In this document: positions 9,979 to 18,900 of the stretch, piece by piece
How the letters are laid out: every line of letters begins with the position of its first letter
How positions within the stretch are numbered: the stretch's first letter is position 1
Assembly: GCF_014218255.1 (NCBI RefSeq)
Contig: NZ_AP021872.1
Location: 1,116,001-1,180,000, forward strand
Direction: 5' to 3'
DNA: 64,000 nt
Source of the DNA: Mycoavidus sp. B2-EB
Lineage (GTDB): Bacteria > Pseudomonadota > Gammaproteobacteria > Burkholderiales > Burkholderiaceae
Notes under the pieces: model-generated
What the model was told of the DNA's origin: nothing
Database searches by the model: none
Seen by the model: only the letters and a program-made list of their open reading frames with translations
Made by a program: the position numbers and the translations under genes

Positions 9979-10566
9979 ATGAGCGAAACCTCTCACGACA
10001 CCCTGATTAAAACTCCGCGGCAGCTGATCCGAGTTGTGATTGCCTCTTTTTTAATTCCAGTCGTAGGCATTCTCTTGCTGATTGAATATTTTGATAACAC
10101 CTATCGCGCAGGCGCAGGCACCGATGCGATGTCGCACACCGCTATCGCTCAGCGCATCGCCCCGATTGCTCAACTTGAGATCAATGAAGCGGTAGCGCCA
10201 GCCTTCAATCTGGCCGCAACTGTTACGCCAGCCCAGGCCTCACCCGCTACAGCCTCAGCCGCAATGGCGGCGCTCTCTGCGCTGCCAACCTCATCCGCCT
10301 CTGGCAGCGCAGAGAGCGCCAATTTAGCGCAAGCAGGCAAAGCGCTCTACACAAAATTTTGTATTGCCTGCCACGGCACGGGCGTCATGGATGCCCCTAA
10401 ATTTGGCGATAAAACCGCCTGGGCACCTCGCTTAAAAGAATCGATGGAGACCATCTATAACTACGCGTTGCATGGCAAAGGCAATATGCTGCCTAAAGGC
10501 GGCTCAAATGCCCCCGACGCTGAAGTTAAAGCAGCGGTTGATTATATGATTCATGCGGTTAAATAA
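9979..10566 (+). CDS. Membrane-anchored c5-type cytochrome c
   Basis: This is a mono-haem electron carrier on the periplasmic face of the inner membrane. The ATG at 9979 (MSETSHDTLIKTP) is chosen for its AAGGAG ribosome site. An earlier in-frame start has no support. It is 195 aa. A membrane anchor spans residues 17-37 (VIASFLIPVVGILLLIEYF), then a long Ala/Pro/Ser-rich linker, then a class I cytochrome domain with haem motif CIACH at 128-132 and a probable axial Met in GNMLPKGG. Burkholderia have close equivalents. It stands alone and converges on the helicase gene. Confidence 0.9.
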   Translation: MSETSHDTLIKTPRQLIRVVIASFLIPVVGILLLIEYFDNTYRAGAGTDAMSHTAIAQRIAPIAQLEINEAVAPAFNLAATVTPAQASPATASAAMAALSALPTSSASGSAESANLAQAGKALYTKFCIACHGTGVMDAPKFGDKTAWAPRLKESMETIYNYALHGKGNMLPKGGSNAPDAEVKAAVDYMIHAVK

Positions 10567-10580
10567 AATGGTTCGCTCGG

Positions 10581-12653
10581 TCAATTCAGCAACGCTTTCA
10601 AACTCGCTAAACGATCTTTCGGGGTCATCGGCGTAACTTCTGGCACACTAGGCGCCGCCTCGTCTAGCGCCATTTCTGCGATAAAACGTGAGGGCTCGCA
10701 TACTTGCGTTTGCTGCGCATATTTACGTTTAGTACAATACGTCAGATGCAGGCTGCGCTTAGCACGTGTAATGGCGACATACATCAAGCGCCGCTCCTCC
10801 TCGATCCGAGCGTCATCCATTTCACTCCCTTCATGACCTCGATGCGGCAAAATCCCCTCCTCGCAACCCATTAAAAATACATGCGGATATTCCAGTCCTT
10901 TTGCCGCATGCACGGTTGATAGCCTGACTACATCAGGGTCTTCATCACGCCCCTCAAGCATTGACATCAAAGCCACCATTTGAATCAGTTGCAATAAATT
11001 TTTACCTGTATCCGCTAAACCATCTGCGGTATCAAAGCCGGTTGCGGCTTGCTCTTCCCGCTCAGGCTGAGTCCCTTTACGCTTAAGCCACTCAAGAAAT
11101 TCAAGGACATTTTGCCATTTTGTGCGCGCCTGACGATCATCATATGCATCGTATAGATAAACCTCATATTGAATACCCGCCATTAAGTCATCCAATAAAA
11201 CCGATGCCGGCTCTTTAATCGCGCGGACCCGCAAGCGCTCAATAAAATCACAAAACGCACGCAGTGGCTCAAGCTGGCGCGCCGCAAGCCGCGCTTCAAG
11301 TGCCCCCATGTAAACCGCCTCAAAAAGCGAGCTCTTCGCTTGCCCAGCAAAAGAGCCCAGGGCTTCTAGCGTGGTGTTGCCGATACCGCGGCGCGGGGTC
11401 GTCACCGCTCGAATAAAAGCGGGGTCATCTTCCGCATTAGCAATCAACCTTAAATAGGCGCAGACATCTTTAATTTCAGCGCGCTCAAAAAACGACTGGC
11501 CGCCTGATAAAACATATGGAATTCGCTCACGGCGCAACACTTGCTCTAATACGCGCGCCTGAAAATTACTCCGATACAGAATTGCATAATCACGAAACTG
11601 CGCGCGCCGCTCAAAGCGATGCGCAGAGAGCCGAAAAACCACGGACTCGGCTTCATGCTCTTCATCATTGGCAGCGGTGACCGTAATTGCATCGCCCACC
11701 CCATATTCGCTCCACAATTTTTTTTCAAACAATTTGGGATTGTTGGCAATCACATTATTCGCCGCATCCAAAATACGCACGGTCGAACGATAGTTTTGCT
11801 CAAGCTTGATCACCTTAAGCACCGGAAAATCAACTTGCAATTGCTTAAGGTTTTCTAAGGTTGCGCCGCGCCAACCATAGATGGCTTGATCGTCATCACC
11901 GACCGCTGTAAATGCTGCCCGCGGCCCAACTAACCACTTGAGTAAAGTATATTGGCAAGCATTCGTGTCCTGATATTCATCAATCAGCAAATAACGTAGT
12001 CGGTTTTGCCATTTATCGCGCACCGCCTCATGCGCCGCTAAAAGCTCAGCCGGAATCCGGATCAAATCATCAAAATCCACGGCCTGATAAGCGTTAAGCG
12101 TAGCAACATAATTACGATAGATCAGCGCCGCCTGATGCTCATCTTCATCGCTCGCATTGGCCAGCGCATGCTCCGGTGTCACCAGCGCATTTTTCCAAAG
12201 CGAAATCGCGTTTTGAATGCGGCGGATCAGCGCTTTATCAGTGGTCGATGCTTGCTCTTGAAGCAGCGTCAAACAATCCTGCGCATCCATAATTGAAAAC
12301 TGCGGCTTTAACCCGACCTGCTCAGCTTCTTGCCTAAGCATTTGCAAGCCAAGTGAATGAAACGTACACACCGTGAGCTGCTTAGTGGGTATCTTACGCC
12401 CCTCCTTGCCAGGGGCAGACAGTGTTTTACCTTCGAGCAATTGCGCAACACGCTCGCGCATTTCAGCGGCCGCTTTATTGGTGAAGGTCACCGCAGCAAT
12501 ATGTTTAGGCTCAAACCCTCGAACTTCAATCAGATAGGCGATTTTTTGCGTAATGACACGCGTTTTGCCACTGCCCGCGCCTGCGAGGACCAAACAAGGG
12601 CTATCAAGATAATGCACGGCTTCACGCTGTGCCTGGTTTAAACCGGCGGACAT
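10581..12653 (-). CDS. rep: Rep/UvrD-family ATP-dependent DNA helicase
   Basis: This is a superfamily 1A 3'-to-5' helicase acting in replication restart and repair. The start MSAGLNQAQREAVHYL gives 690 aa, the size of Rep. Sixteen extra upstream codons are not conserved-looking. Motif I is AGAGSGKT at 24-31, and TFTNKAAAEMRERV (Ia), LLIDEYQDTN (II), GDDDQAIYGWRGA (III), LEQNYRST (IV), STVHAAKGLEYPHVFL (V) and VAITRAKRSL (VI) follow in order. All are intact. The neighbours give no functional hint. Confidence 0.93.
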   Translation of the reverse strand: MSAGLNQAQREAVHYLDSPCLVLAGAGSGKTRVITQKIAYLIEVRGFEPKHIAAVTFTNKAAAEMRERVAQLLEGKTLSAPGKEGRKIPTKQLTVCTFHSLGLQMLRQEAEQVGLKPQFSIMDAQDCLTLLQEQASTTDKALIRRIQNAISLWKNALVTPEHALANASDEDEHQAALIYRNYVATLNAYQAVDFDDLIRIPAELLAAHEAVRDKWQNRLRYLLIDEYQDTNACQYTLLKWLVGPRAAFTAVGDDDQAIYGWRGATLENLKQLQVDFPVLKVIKLEQNYRSTVRILDAANNVIANNPKLFEKKLWSEYGVGDAITVTAANDEEHEAESVVFRLSAHRFERRAQFRDYAILYRSNFQARVLEQVLRRERIPYVLSGGQSFFERAEIKDVCAYLRLIANAEDDPAFIRAVTTPRRGIGNTTLEALGSFAGQAKSSLFEAVYMGALEARLAARQLEPLRAFCDFIERLRVRAIKEPASVLLDDLMAGIQYEVYLYDAYDDRQARTKWQNVLEFLEWLKRKGTQPEREEQAATGFDTADGLADTGKNLLQLIQMVALMSMLEGRDEDPDVVRLSTVHAAKGLEYPHVFLMGCEEGILPHRGHEGSEMDDARIEEERRLMYVAITRAKRSLHLTYCTKRKYAQQTQVCEPSRFIAEMALDEAAPSVPEVTPMTPKDRLASLKALLN

Positions 12654-13107
12654 TTTAAGATAAGAAGTGCTGCATGAAGAAAAGTGGATGCTAACATGCA
12701 AGCGAGAAGTTTTTAACCTAACTTTTTAAAGAAAAAAGAGGGGGCCAGAATGAATCTCAGATCTGAGGCGGTAGCTCGGGACATAAGCGTTAGAAGCTTC
12801 ACGTCGTCCAAAACGAGCCCGTAAACCAAGAACGATAGGCAGCTAGATTAGCCTTCAAGCTAAGTTACACATAGCCTAAAAAAATAGAAAACCTAGAACA
12901 CTCCCGAAAAGTAGGCATCTTGCTAAAATTTAATCAATCTAAAGAGTGGCCTTATCCCATCTACCTTTGAAAAAGATATAAAACACTTTTCAACGTAGTT
13001 ATGCACAGTATCTGTGGATATGTTTGGCCACCTTGCCTGTTATCAGACAGAGCGGGATTAGGTTGGGGTTTGCCAGTTAAAAAGCCCGCTCACCCCACCG
13101 ACACTTT
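12654..13107. other. Intergenic region between rep and the Pal-like gene
   Basis: About 450 bases have no convincing gene. Near 12999-13021 two DnaA-box-like 9-mers face each other: TTATGCACA, and the inverse of ATATCCACA. On the minus strand around 12740-12850 a frame rich in sense codons is broken by stops and matches no family I know. The remainder is AT-rich. Confidence 0.4.
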
Positions 13108-13719
13108 TTAGTGCGAATAAACCAAATCTACACGGCGATTCTCAGCCCAAGAGGCCTCATCATGCCCGAGACTCTTTGGCTTTTCTTTGCCAAAACTGAC
13201 TGCCTCTATATTGGATGCAGGGGCTCCCAATAAAATCAATGCGTGACGCACTGATTCTGCACGTCGTTGTCCAAGTGCTAAATTATATTTAGAGGTGCCT
13301 CTTTCATCGGTAAATCCCTGAACATGTAATTTCTGATCTGGGTGCGCTTTTAAATACTGCACATGCTTTTCTAAAAGAGGTTGGCCAGTATTTCTGACTG
13401 AATGTTGGTCAAACCTAAAGTAAAGAGAGCGCTCGGCAATCGGAGAGATGATTTCGGCCGAGACAAGCGCATTCTTCACTTGTTGCACTTTGGATGCCAA
13501 CAGGTCTGCGGCGGGCGTAGGCTGAGAGGAGTCGGCAGATGTAGGCTGAGGGGAGACCGTATTTACATTACCATTTACACTACCCACCACAGCGTCGGTA
13601 GGGGTCGTGTTACGAGTAGCAGCGTCCTGGTCCGGTTTCCCCTGGCATGCAGCAAGCATACTGATCAGCAATACAACAGCTAGGCTAGAAGGACGAGAAG
13701 TACGGTATATAGATAGCAT
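13108..13719 (-). CDS. Pal/OmpA-family peptidoglycan-binding lipoprotein
   Basis: This is an outer-membrane lipoprotein that tethers the envelope to peptidoglycan. The signal sequence ends in a lipobox MLAAC with lipidated Cys25. A Thr/Ser/Pro/Asn-rich linker (about 28-80) leads to a C-terminal OmpA domain: YFRFDQHSVRN, HVQGFTDERGTSKYNLALGQRRAESV, SFGKEKP and ENRRVDLVY. An AGGAGAG ribosome site supports the start. It is 203 aa and has no tol genes nearby, so it is probably a second Pal-like protein rather than the tol-linked Pal. Confidence 0.88.
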   Translation of the reverse strand: MLSIYRTSRPSSLAVVLLISMLAACQGKPDQDAATRNTTPTDAVVGSVNGNVNTVSPQPTSADSSQPTPAADLLASKVQQVKNALVSAEIISPIAERSLYFRFDQHSVRNTGQPLLEKHVQYLKAHPDQKLHVQGFTDERGTSKYNLALGQRRAESVRHALILLGAPASNIEAVSFGKEKPKSLGHDEASWAENRRVDLVYSH

Positions 13720-14362
13720 TTTTTACTCTCCTGAAATATGTATGAAGGGGCCACACACCGCACTCCCTACATGGCGAGCACTTGTCTTGCGCGACCATCG
13801 ATCAATACATTTGCCAATACGTTTTGCCTATCGACCTTAGTAGCATATAACAAATATTGAGTATTTGCTAAAAATCTGAGGGATGCTTCGCTTATTGTGG
13901 TGGCAAATGGTTTTATTTCTTTTCTATTTTCGGATTTTTATTGCTGGGAAATCTATCATACTCTTCTGTGTAATTTTCTTCCAAAATAGCAGGTATTTCT
14001 ATTTTCTTAGAGAGAAACGGAAGCCGTATAGTTGCCTAGAGCCAAGCCCAATATAAGCCCAAAAACCGAAGCTTTCTGAGAATCATGCGCAAATTATGGC
14101 CAGCACAGCACAGAAGCATACCTAGCGCACCTTTGAGCCAATTTCGGCTGAGGTTTGTCATCGGCTTTCTAGCCCGTAGCAACTACGTCGCTTGATGATC
14201 GCGCGTAGCGTGCGCATCCTACTAGGGATAAAAAAGTAAAATTTAAAATATATGAATACTTTTTATCACAATCAAAATTTAATTCTGAAGATCAAAAGAT
14301 ATTCAAATACTATACGCCATCATCAAAAATACATAGAAATTATAACTTTCAAATCTCTCTAA
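13720..14362. other. Non-coding stretch containing a decayed IS
   Basis: The 640 bases between the Pal-like gene and the NlpC gene are AT-rich at both ends. The only recognisable content is the transposase tail listed separately at 14036-14220. No complete ORF is supported. Confidence 0.6.
14036..14220 (-). mobile_element. Degenerate IS5-type transposase, C-terminal remnant
   Basis: On the minus strand 41 codons from ATG 14161 read MTNLSRNWLKGALGMLLCCA, then GHNLRMILRKLRF, to a stop at 14036. RNWLKGALG followed by AGHNLRMILRKLRF is the characteristic end of IS5-group transposases. Just upstream, IIKRRS, which normally precedes it, occurs in another frame, so a frameshift or small deletion has broken the gene. 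The catalytic core is absent and the terminal repeats are not identifiable. Confidence 0.8.
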
Positions 14363-14977
14363 CTATCCAGCCAACAACGCCTCAACCCGGCGCGCCCCCG
14401 TATAGCGTATTCCCCAATAGCGGTTATCCAATCTATCAACCCGAATGTTATTACCGGTTGAAGGAGAATGAACGAATTTATTGTCGCCAATATAAATACC
14501 AACATGCGAGAACGTGCGGCGCATGGTGTTAAAAAATACGAGATCGCCTGGCCGGAGATCTGTCATTTTGATTTTCGCGCCCACTCGGCTCATCTCTACT
14601 GCGCGACGCGGCAATGTCAAGCCCAGCGCATCTTGAAATACATAACGCACAAAACCGCTGCAATCCAAGCCTGAATTCGGCGTGTTGCCGCCCCAACGGT
14701 AGCGCACGCCAATCATATTCAAAGCGCTGACAACAACGTCGCTAGCCTGGGTTGCCATGTCTGACAAAAAGGTATGCCGCTCTTGAATCGGAGCGCCCGA
14801 TAATTTGCCAGCATGACCCTTTGTATCGCTTTCTGTCAGTACCGAAGAGTCAAAATTAAAGTTGTTGAAATAAGTGTTTTTCTCGGCAAAAGCTGCATTT
14901 GCATTTAAGATAAGAGCGCCTGCGAGGAGGCCAAGCGTAAATTGCGCGCGTGAGAAATTTAGAATTTTTTGCAGCAT
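14363..14977 (-). CDS. NlpC/P60-family cell-wall endopeptidase
   Basis: This is a secreted cysteine peptidase that cleaves peptidoglycan stem peptides. The signal peptide MLQKILNFSRAQFTLGLLAG...NAAFA is followed by a short linker and the catalytic domain. Catalytic Cys106 lies in GLDCSGFV, His158 in FSHVGIYIGD, and PGDLVFFNT lies between them. It is 204 aa, typical of one-domain NlpC proteins. It is monocistronic and is followed downstream by the IS remnant. Confidence 0.92.
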   Translation of the reverse strand: MLQKILNFSRAQFTLGLLAGALILNANAAFAEKNTYFNNFNFDSSVLTESDTKGHAGKLSGAPIQERHTFLSDMATQASDVVVSALNMIGVRYRWGGNTPNSGLDCSGFVRYVFQDALGLTLPRRAVEMSRVGAKIKMTDLRPGDLVFFNTMRRTFSHVGIYIGDNKFVHSPSTGNNIRVDRLDNRYWGIRYTGARRVEALLAG

Positions 14978-15120
14978 AGGTAATTAAAATTCAAGATAGA
15001 GAGCCAACCTTATGAAAGAGCCCGCTATTATAATAGTTTATTCACTCATCCGGAAAGCAAAAAAAGCAGCTTGAATTTCCGATTAAATCCATACTAATCA
15101 AGCATAATGCAAATAACAAG

Positions 15121-16719
15121 TTATCTTATTGCTTTCAGGAGTTGTTGCGTATAAGGTTGGTACGGAGCAGCAAGTAGTTCTTCGGTCAGTCCCGCTTCAA
15201 TGATTTCACCAGCACGCAGCACTAGGATCCGGTGCGAGATAGCACGAACAACCTCAAGGTCATGGCTAATAAAAAGATAAGCCAGCTGATGTTTTTTCTG
15301 TAGCTGCGCCAATAAACTCAGTACTTGATGCTGAACCGATACATCCAGCGCACTGGTTGGTTCATCGAGTATCAAAATGCGGGGCTCCAGTACAAGCGCG
15401 CGAGCAATCGCAATGCGCTGCCGTTGCCCTCCAGAAAATTCGTGCGGATAACGGTGCAAAACGGTGGCTTCAAGTCCCACTTCAGACAATACTTCGATTA
15501 TTTTTGCGCGTTGCGCGTGAGCACTTAATTCAGGCCGGTGCAACGCCAACCCTTCGCCAACGATACGCTCAATGGTTAAACGTGGCGAAAGCGAGCCATA
15601 CGGATCTTGAAAAACCACTTGCATCTGCGCGCGCAATCGTCTGCGCGCAGTCGGTGTCATTTGTGGGAGTGGCTGCCCATTAAATTTAACCAGGCCTGTC
15701 TGCACCCGTTGTAAACCCAACAAGGCCATGGCCAGCGTCGATTTACCCGAACCTGATTCTCCTATAACGCCAACCGTTTCCCCTTGTCTTAGCGTTAAGT
15801 CGATATTTTTGACGGCCGTTAAAGAGCCCGTAGAAAACCAACCCGCCCACCCGCTCAGAGGTGTGCGAAATGCAACGGAAAGTCGGTTAGCCTCGAGTAG
15901 GAGCGGAGCATTTTCTGCCACAGGTGCTAATTGACAACGCACACGGCTCGCTAATAAATGCTGTGTATAAGGATGCTGCGGCGCATTAAAAATTTGGGCG
16001 CACGCGCCACTCTCGACCAATCTCCCCTCTTTCATGACAGCAACGCGCTGTGCAAAGTGACGGACTAGATTTAAGTCATGGGTAATCAGCAACACCGCCA
16101 TGCCGCGCTGCTTTGCTTCATCTTGCTGCAAAGAAATTAAGAGTTCGATAATTTGCGCGCGCAGCGTCATATCCAACGCCGTCGTGGGCTCATCCGCTAA
16201 CAATAAGCGCGGACGGCAAGCCAACGCCATGGCAATCATTGCGCGCTGGCGCTGCCCTCCCGATAATTGATGGGGATAGCTATCTACTTGCCGTTGCGCA
16301 TCGTTAATCCCGGTGCGCTCCAGTAGCGCAATCGCGCGCATACGGGCTTGCTTAGCATTGACGCCATCATGCCAGATAATGGTTTCGCCAATTTGTTCAC
16401 CCACCGTATAAAGTGGATTTAACGCACTCATCGGCTCTTGAAAAATCATCGCAATTTCAGCGCCACGCACAGCACGCATTTGGCGCTCGCTTTTCTGCAA
16501 AAGATCTGCGCCAGCAAAATGGATCGCCCCGCTAAGCGAGGCTTCACGCACTAAACGCAGCATTGCCAGCGCAGTCACGCTCTTGCCTGAGCCCGACTCA
16601 CCCACCAATGCCAGCCGTTCGCCCGCAGCAATAGCTAGGCTTAGATTGTCTACCGCTAGCGTCTTGCCAAAGCGCACGCTTAAATGTTCAACCGATAAGA
16701 GAGGAAGGCTTGCATCCAT
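15121..16719 (-). CDS. yejF: Peptide ABC transporter ATPase YejF (two fused nucleotide-binding domains)
   Basis: This is the ATPase of the YejABEF oligopeptide importer, which takes up peptides and in E. coli microcin C. The 532-aa protein carries two complete ABC domains. Each has a Walker A GESGSGKS, a signature (LSGGQRQR, then FSGGQRQR) and a Walker B (LLLADEPT, then ILILDEPT). The oligopeptide C-terminal motif QHPYTQHLL / YQPYTQQLL follows each domain. It is the last gene of the yejA-B-E-F series, 20 bases after yejE. Confidence 0.94.
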   Translation of the reverse strand: MDASLPLLSVEHLSVRFGKTLAVDNLSLAIAAGERLALVGESGSGKSVTALAMLRLVREASLSGAIHFAGADLLQKSERQMRAVRGAEIAMIFQEPMSALNPLYTVGEQIGETIIWHDGVNAKQARMRAIALLERTGINDAQRQVDSYPHQLSGGQRQRAMIAMALACRPRLLLADEPTTALDMTLRAQIIELLISLQQDEAKQRGMAVLLITHDLNLVRHFAQRVAVMKEGRLVESGACAQIFNAPQHPYTQHLLASRVRCQLAPVAENAPLLLEANRLSVAFRTPLSGWAGWFSTGSLTAVKNIDLTLRQGETVGVIGESGSGKSTLAMALLGLQRVQTGLVKFNGQPLPQMTPTARRRLRAQMQVVFQDPYGSLSPRLTIERIVGEGLALHRPELSAHAQRAKIIEVLSEVGLEATVLHRYPHEFSGGQRQRIAIARALVLEPRILILDEPTSALDVSVQHQVLSLLAQLQKKHQLAYLFISHDLEVVRAISHRILVLRAGEIIEAGLTEELLAAPYQPYTQQLLKAIR

Positions 16720-16739
16720 GATTGGGCGCTCATAAGTCT

Positions 16740-17837
16740 TTATAGTAACGTGCCACCCGCCGCTTGCGCCCGGTCTGCGAGCCGCATATCAAGTGCATCG
16801 CGTAGTGCACTGCCAATAAATGACAGCAGCAACAGCGTTATCACCAACACCCCAAAGGTGGTGAGCGAGATCCACCATGCATCTAGATTGGCTTTACCTT
16901 GCGCTAATAACTCACCCAGACTAGGGGTGGTCGCAGGCACACCCAGTCCAAGGAAATCAAGACTGGTCAGCGCCAAAATAGCACCACTCATTCTAAAGGG
17001 TAAAAAGGTGATCAGCGGAGTCAGGCTATTGGGCAAGATATGACGCCAAATAATTTTCCAATGCGATAAACCGATGGCGCGCGCCGCCTTCACATAATCT
17101 TGCGTGCGATTGCGCAAAAATTCAGCGCGCATATAATCGGCTAAGCCCAACCAGCCAAAAAGCGATAATAACGCAACCAGTAAAAGCAGGCTCGGCTCAA
17201 AAATCGAAGCAAAGATGATGAGTAAATACAGCTCTGGCAAAGCCCCCCAGATTTCTAGTAAGCGTTGACATAACAAATCAAAACGTCCCCCAAAATAGCC
17301 TTGTAAGGCGCCGGCCAACACACCCAACACGGTCCCTAGTGCAGTCAGCGCCAAAGCAAATACAAGCGAAGTGCGGAAACCATAAATCAGACGCGCCAAT
17401 ACATCGCGCCCGCGATCATCGGTGCCGAGCCAGTTTTCATGAGAGGGCGGAGCTGGATTGGGCGCACCGGCAAAGTAATTTAATGTATTGTAGCCATAAG
17501 GATTGAGAGGATAAAGCGCAAAATTGCCCGCTGTGGCTAAGCGCTGACGAAGATAAGGATCGAGATAGTCGGCTGGGGTTGGAAAATCGCCACCAAAGGT
17601 CGTTTCTGCATAAGTCGCCCCGATTGGGAAATACCATTTGCCTTCATACTGAATCAGTAGCGGCTGATCATCTGAATAGAGCGGTGCCAATAGGCTCAGC
17701 GCAAAGAGACCCACTAATAAGATTAAACTCCAATAACCAAGCCGGTTTTGCTTAAAACGTAGCCCAATCCGCTGCCAGGGTGTTTTAGATGCGGATAAGA
17801 TCCCACTGGCATCGGGCATAGTCGATGATACCGCCAT
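16740..17837 (-). CDS. yejE: Peptide ABC transporter permease YejE
   Basis: This is the inner-membrane permease of the YejABEF importer. The start MAVSSTMPDASG is preferred because an AAGGAGAG ribosome site precedes it. An in-frame ATG 21 bases earlier would overlap yejB. The product is 365 aa, starting with a cytoplasmic arm and one helix (YWSLILLVGLFALSLLAPLYS). A long periplasmic insert with NWLGTDDRGRDVLARLIYGFRTS follows, then five helices and the permease signature region YVKAARAIGLSHWKIIWRHILPN. Confidence 0.93.
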   Translation of the reverse strand: MAVSSTMPDASGILSASKTPWQRIGLRFKQNRLGYWSLILLVGLFALSLLAPLYSDDQPLLIQYEGKWYFPIGATYAETTFGGDFPTPADYLDPYLRQRLATAGNFALYPLNPYGYNTLNYFAGAPNPAPPSHENWLGTDDRGRDVLARLIYGFRTSLVFALALTALGTVLGVLAGALQGYFGGRFDLLCQRLLEIWGALPELYLLIIFASIFEPSLLLLVALLSLFGWLGLADYMRAEFLRNRTQDYVKAARAIGLSHWKIIWRHILPNSLTPLITFLPFRMSGAILALTSLDFLGLGVPATTPSLGELLAQGKANLDAWWISLTTFGVLVITLLLLSFIGSALRDALDMRLADRAQAAGGTLL

Positions 17838-17838
17838 C

Positions 17839-18897
17839 TCAAGGCTCTCCTTGTCCAAATCGAATGCGCGGATCCACCCACACGTAGCAGAGGTCAGCCA
17901 ATAATTTAGCCACTAAACCAATCAGGGTGAACAGATAAAGTGAGCCCAAGACAACTGGATAGTCGCGCCGCAGCACAGATTCATAAGACAATAAGCCCAG
18001 TCCATCCAGTGAAAAGAGCGTTTCAATTAGCAAGCTGCCGCTAAAGAAAGCGCCAATAAATGCAGCCGGAAAGCCAACAATCAACGGCAGTAGCGCATTT
18101 CGAAACACATGCTTAATTAACACTTGTCGCTCGGGCAAGCCTTTGGCGCGCGCGGTGAGGACATATTGTTTGCGCACCTCTTCCAAAAAAGCATTTTTGG
18201 TCAGCATTGTAATCACAGCAAAGCTGCCTAACACCGAGGCCGTCAGTGGCAGCGCCAGATGCCATAAATAATCCAAGATTTTGCCGAGCAGACTTAATTC
18301 GTGCCAATTGTCTGAACTCAAACCACGTAACGGAAAAAGTTGCCAAAATGACCCGCCGCCAAATAGCACTAATAAAAGCACGCCAAGCATAAACCCTGGA
18401 ATCGCATAGGCTGACAACACCACCAGGCTACTGATGAAATCAAAGCGAGAGCCATGCCGCATGGCTTTTGCAATGCCAAGCGGCACCGAAACCAAATAAC
18501 TGAGGAGAAAAGTCCATAAGCCAATACTGATTGATACGGGCAGTTTTGAAACAATTAATGACCATACGCTGCGATGATGAAAATAGCTTTCACCCAACTC
18601 AAAGCGCGCAAAATTCCGCAGCATTAAACCATAGCGCTCAAGCGGTGGCTTATCAAAACCATAGAGTGCTTTAAGCTGCTCGATCTGCTGTGCATCCATG
18701 CCGTTTTGCGCGCGGTAGGCAAACGCAGCGCTAGCCTCCTGCCGCGCTTGTCCGCTCGCTGCCGCGCGGCGAAGTTCTTGTACAGTCTGTTCCACCGGAC
18801 CACCCGGCACACATTGAATCACCAGGAAAGTCAGCGTTAAGACCCCAATCAACGTAGGAATCATCAGCAAAACGCGTTTGCATACATAGCCCCACAT
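17839..18897 (-). CDS. yejB: Peptide ABC transporter permease YejB
   Basis: This is the partner permease of YejE. At 352 aa it has the N-terminal signature MWGYVCKRVLLMIPTLIGVL and VIQCVPGGPVEQ, then GFDKPPLERYGLMLRNFARFELGESYF. The EAA-like loop is YVLTARAKGLPERQVLIKHVFRNALLPL. It begins four bases after the yejA stop and ends just before yejE, so the genes form one operon. Confidence 0.94.
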   Translation of the reverse strand: MWGYVCKRVLLMIPTLIGVLTLTFLVIQCVPGGPVEQTVQELRRAAASGQARQEASAAFAYRAQNGMDAQQIEQLKALYGFDKPPLERYGLMLRNFARFELGESYFHHRSVWSLIVSKLPVSISIGLWTFLLSYLVSVPLGIAKAMRHGSRFDFISSLVVLSAYAIPGFMLGVLLLVLFGGGSFWQLFPLRGLSSDNWHELSLLGKILDYLWHLALPLTASVLGSFAVITMLTKNAFLEEVRKQYVLTARAKGLPERQVLIKHVFRNALLPLIVGFPAAFIGAFFSGSLLIETLFSLDGLGLLSYESVLRRDYPVVLGSLYLFTLIGLVAKLLADLCYVWVDPRIRFGQGEP

Positions 18898-18900
18898 GGC

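Noticed and set aside
12740-12860. Minus-strand sense-codon-rich stretch as an IS remnant
   Set aside because: No transposase motif could be identified, unlike the clear tail at 14036-14220.
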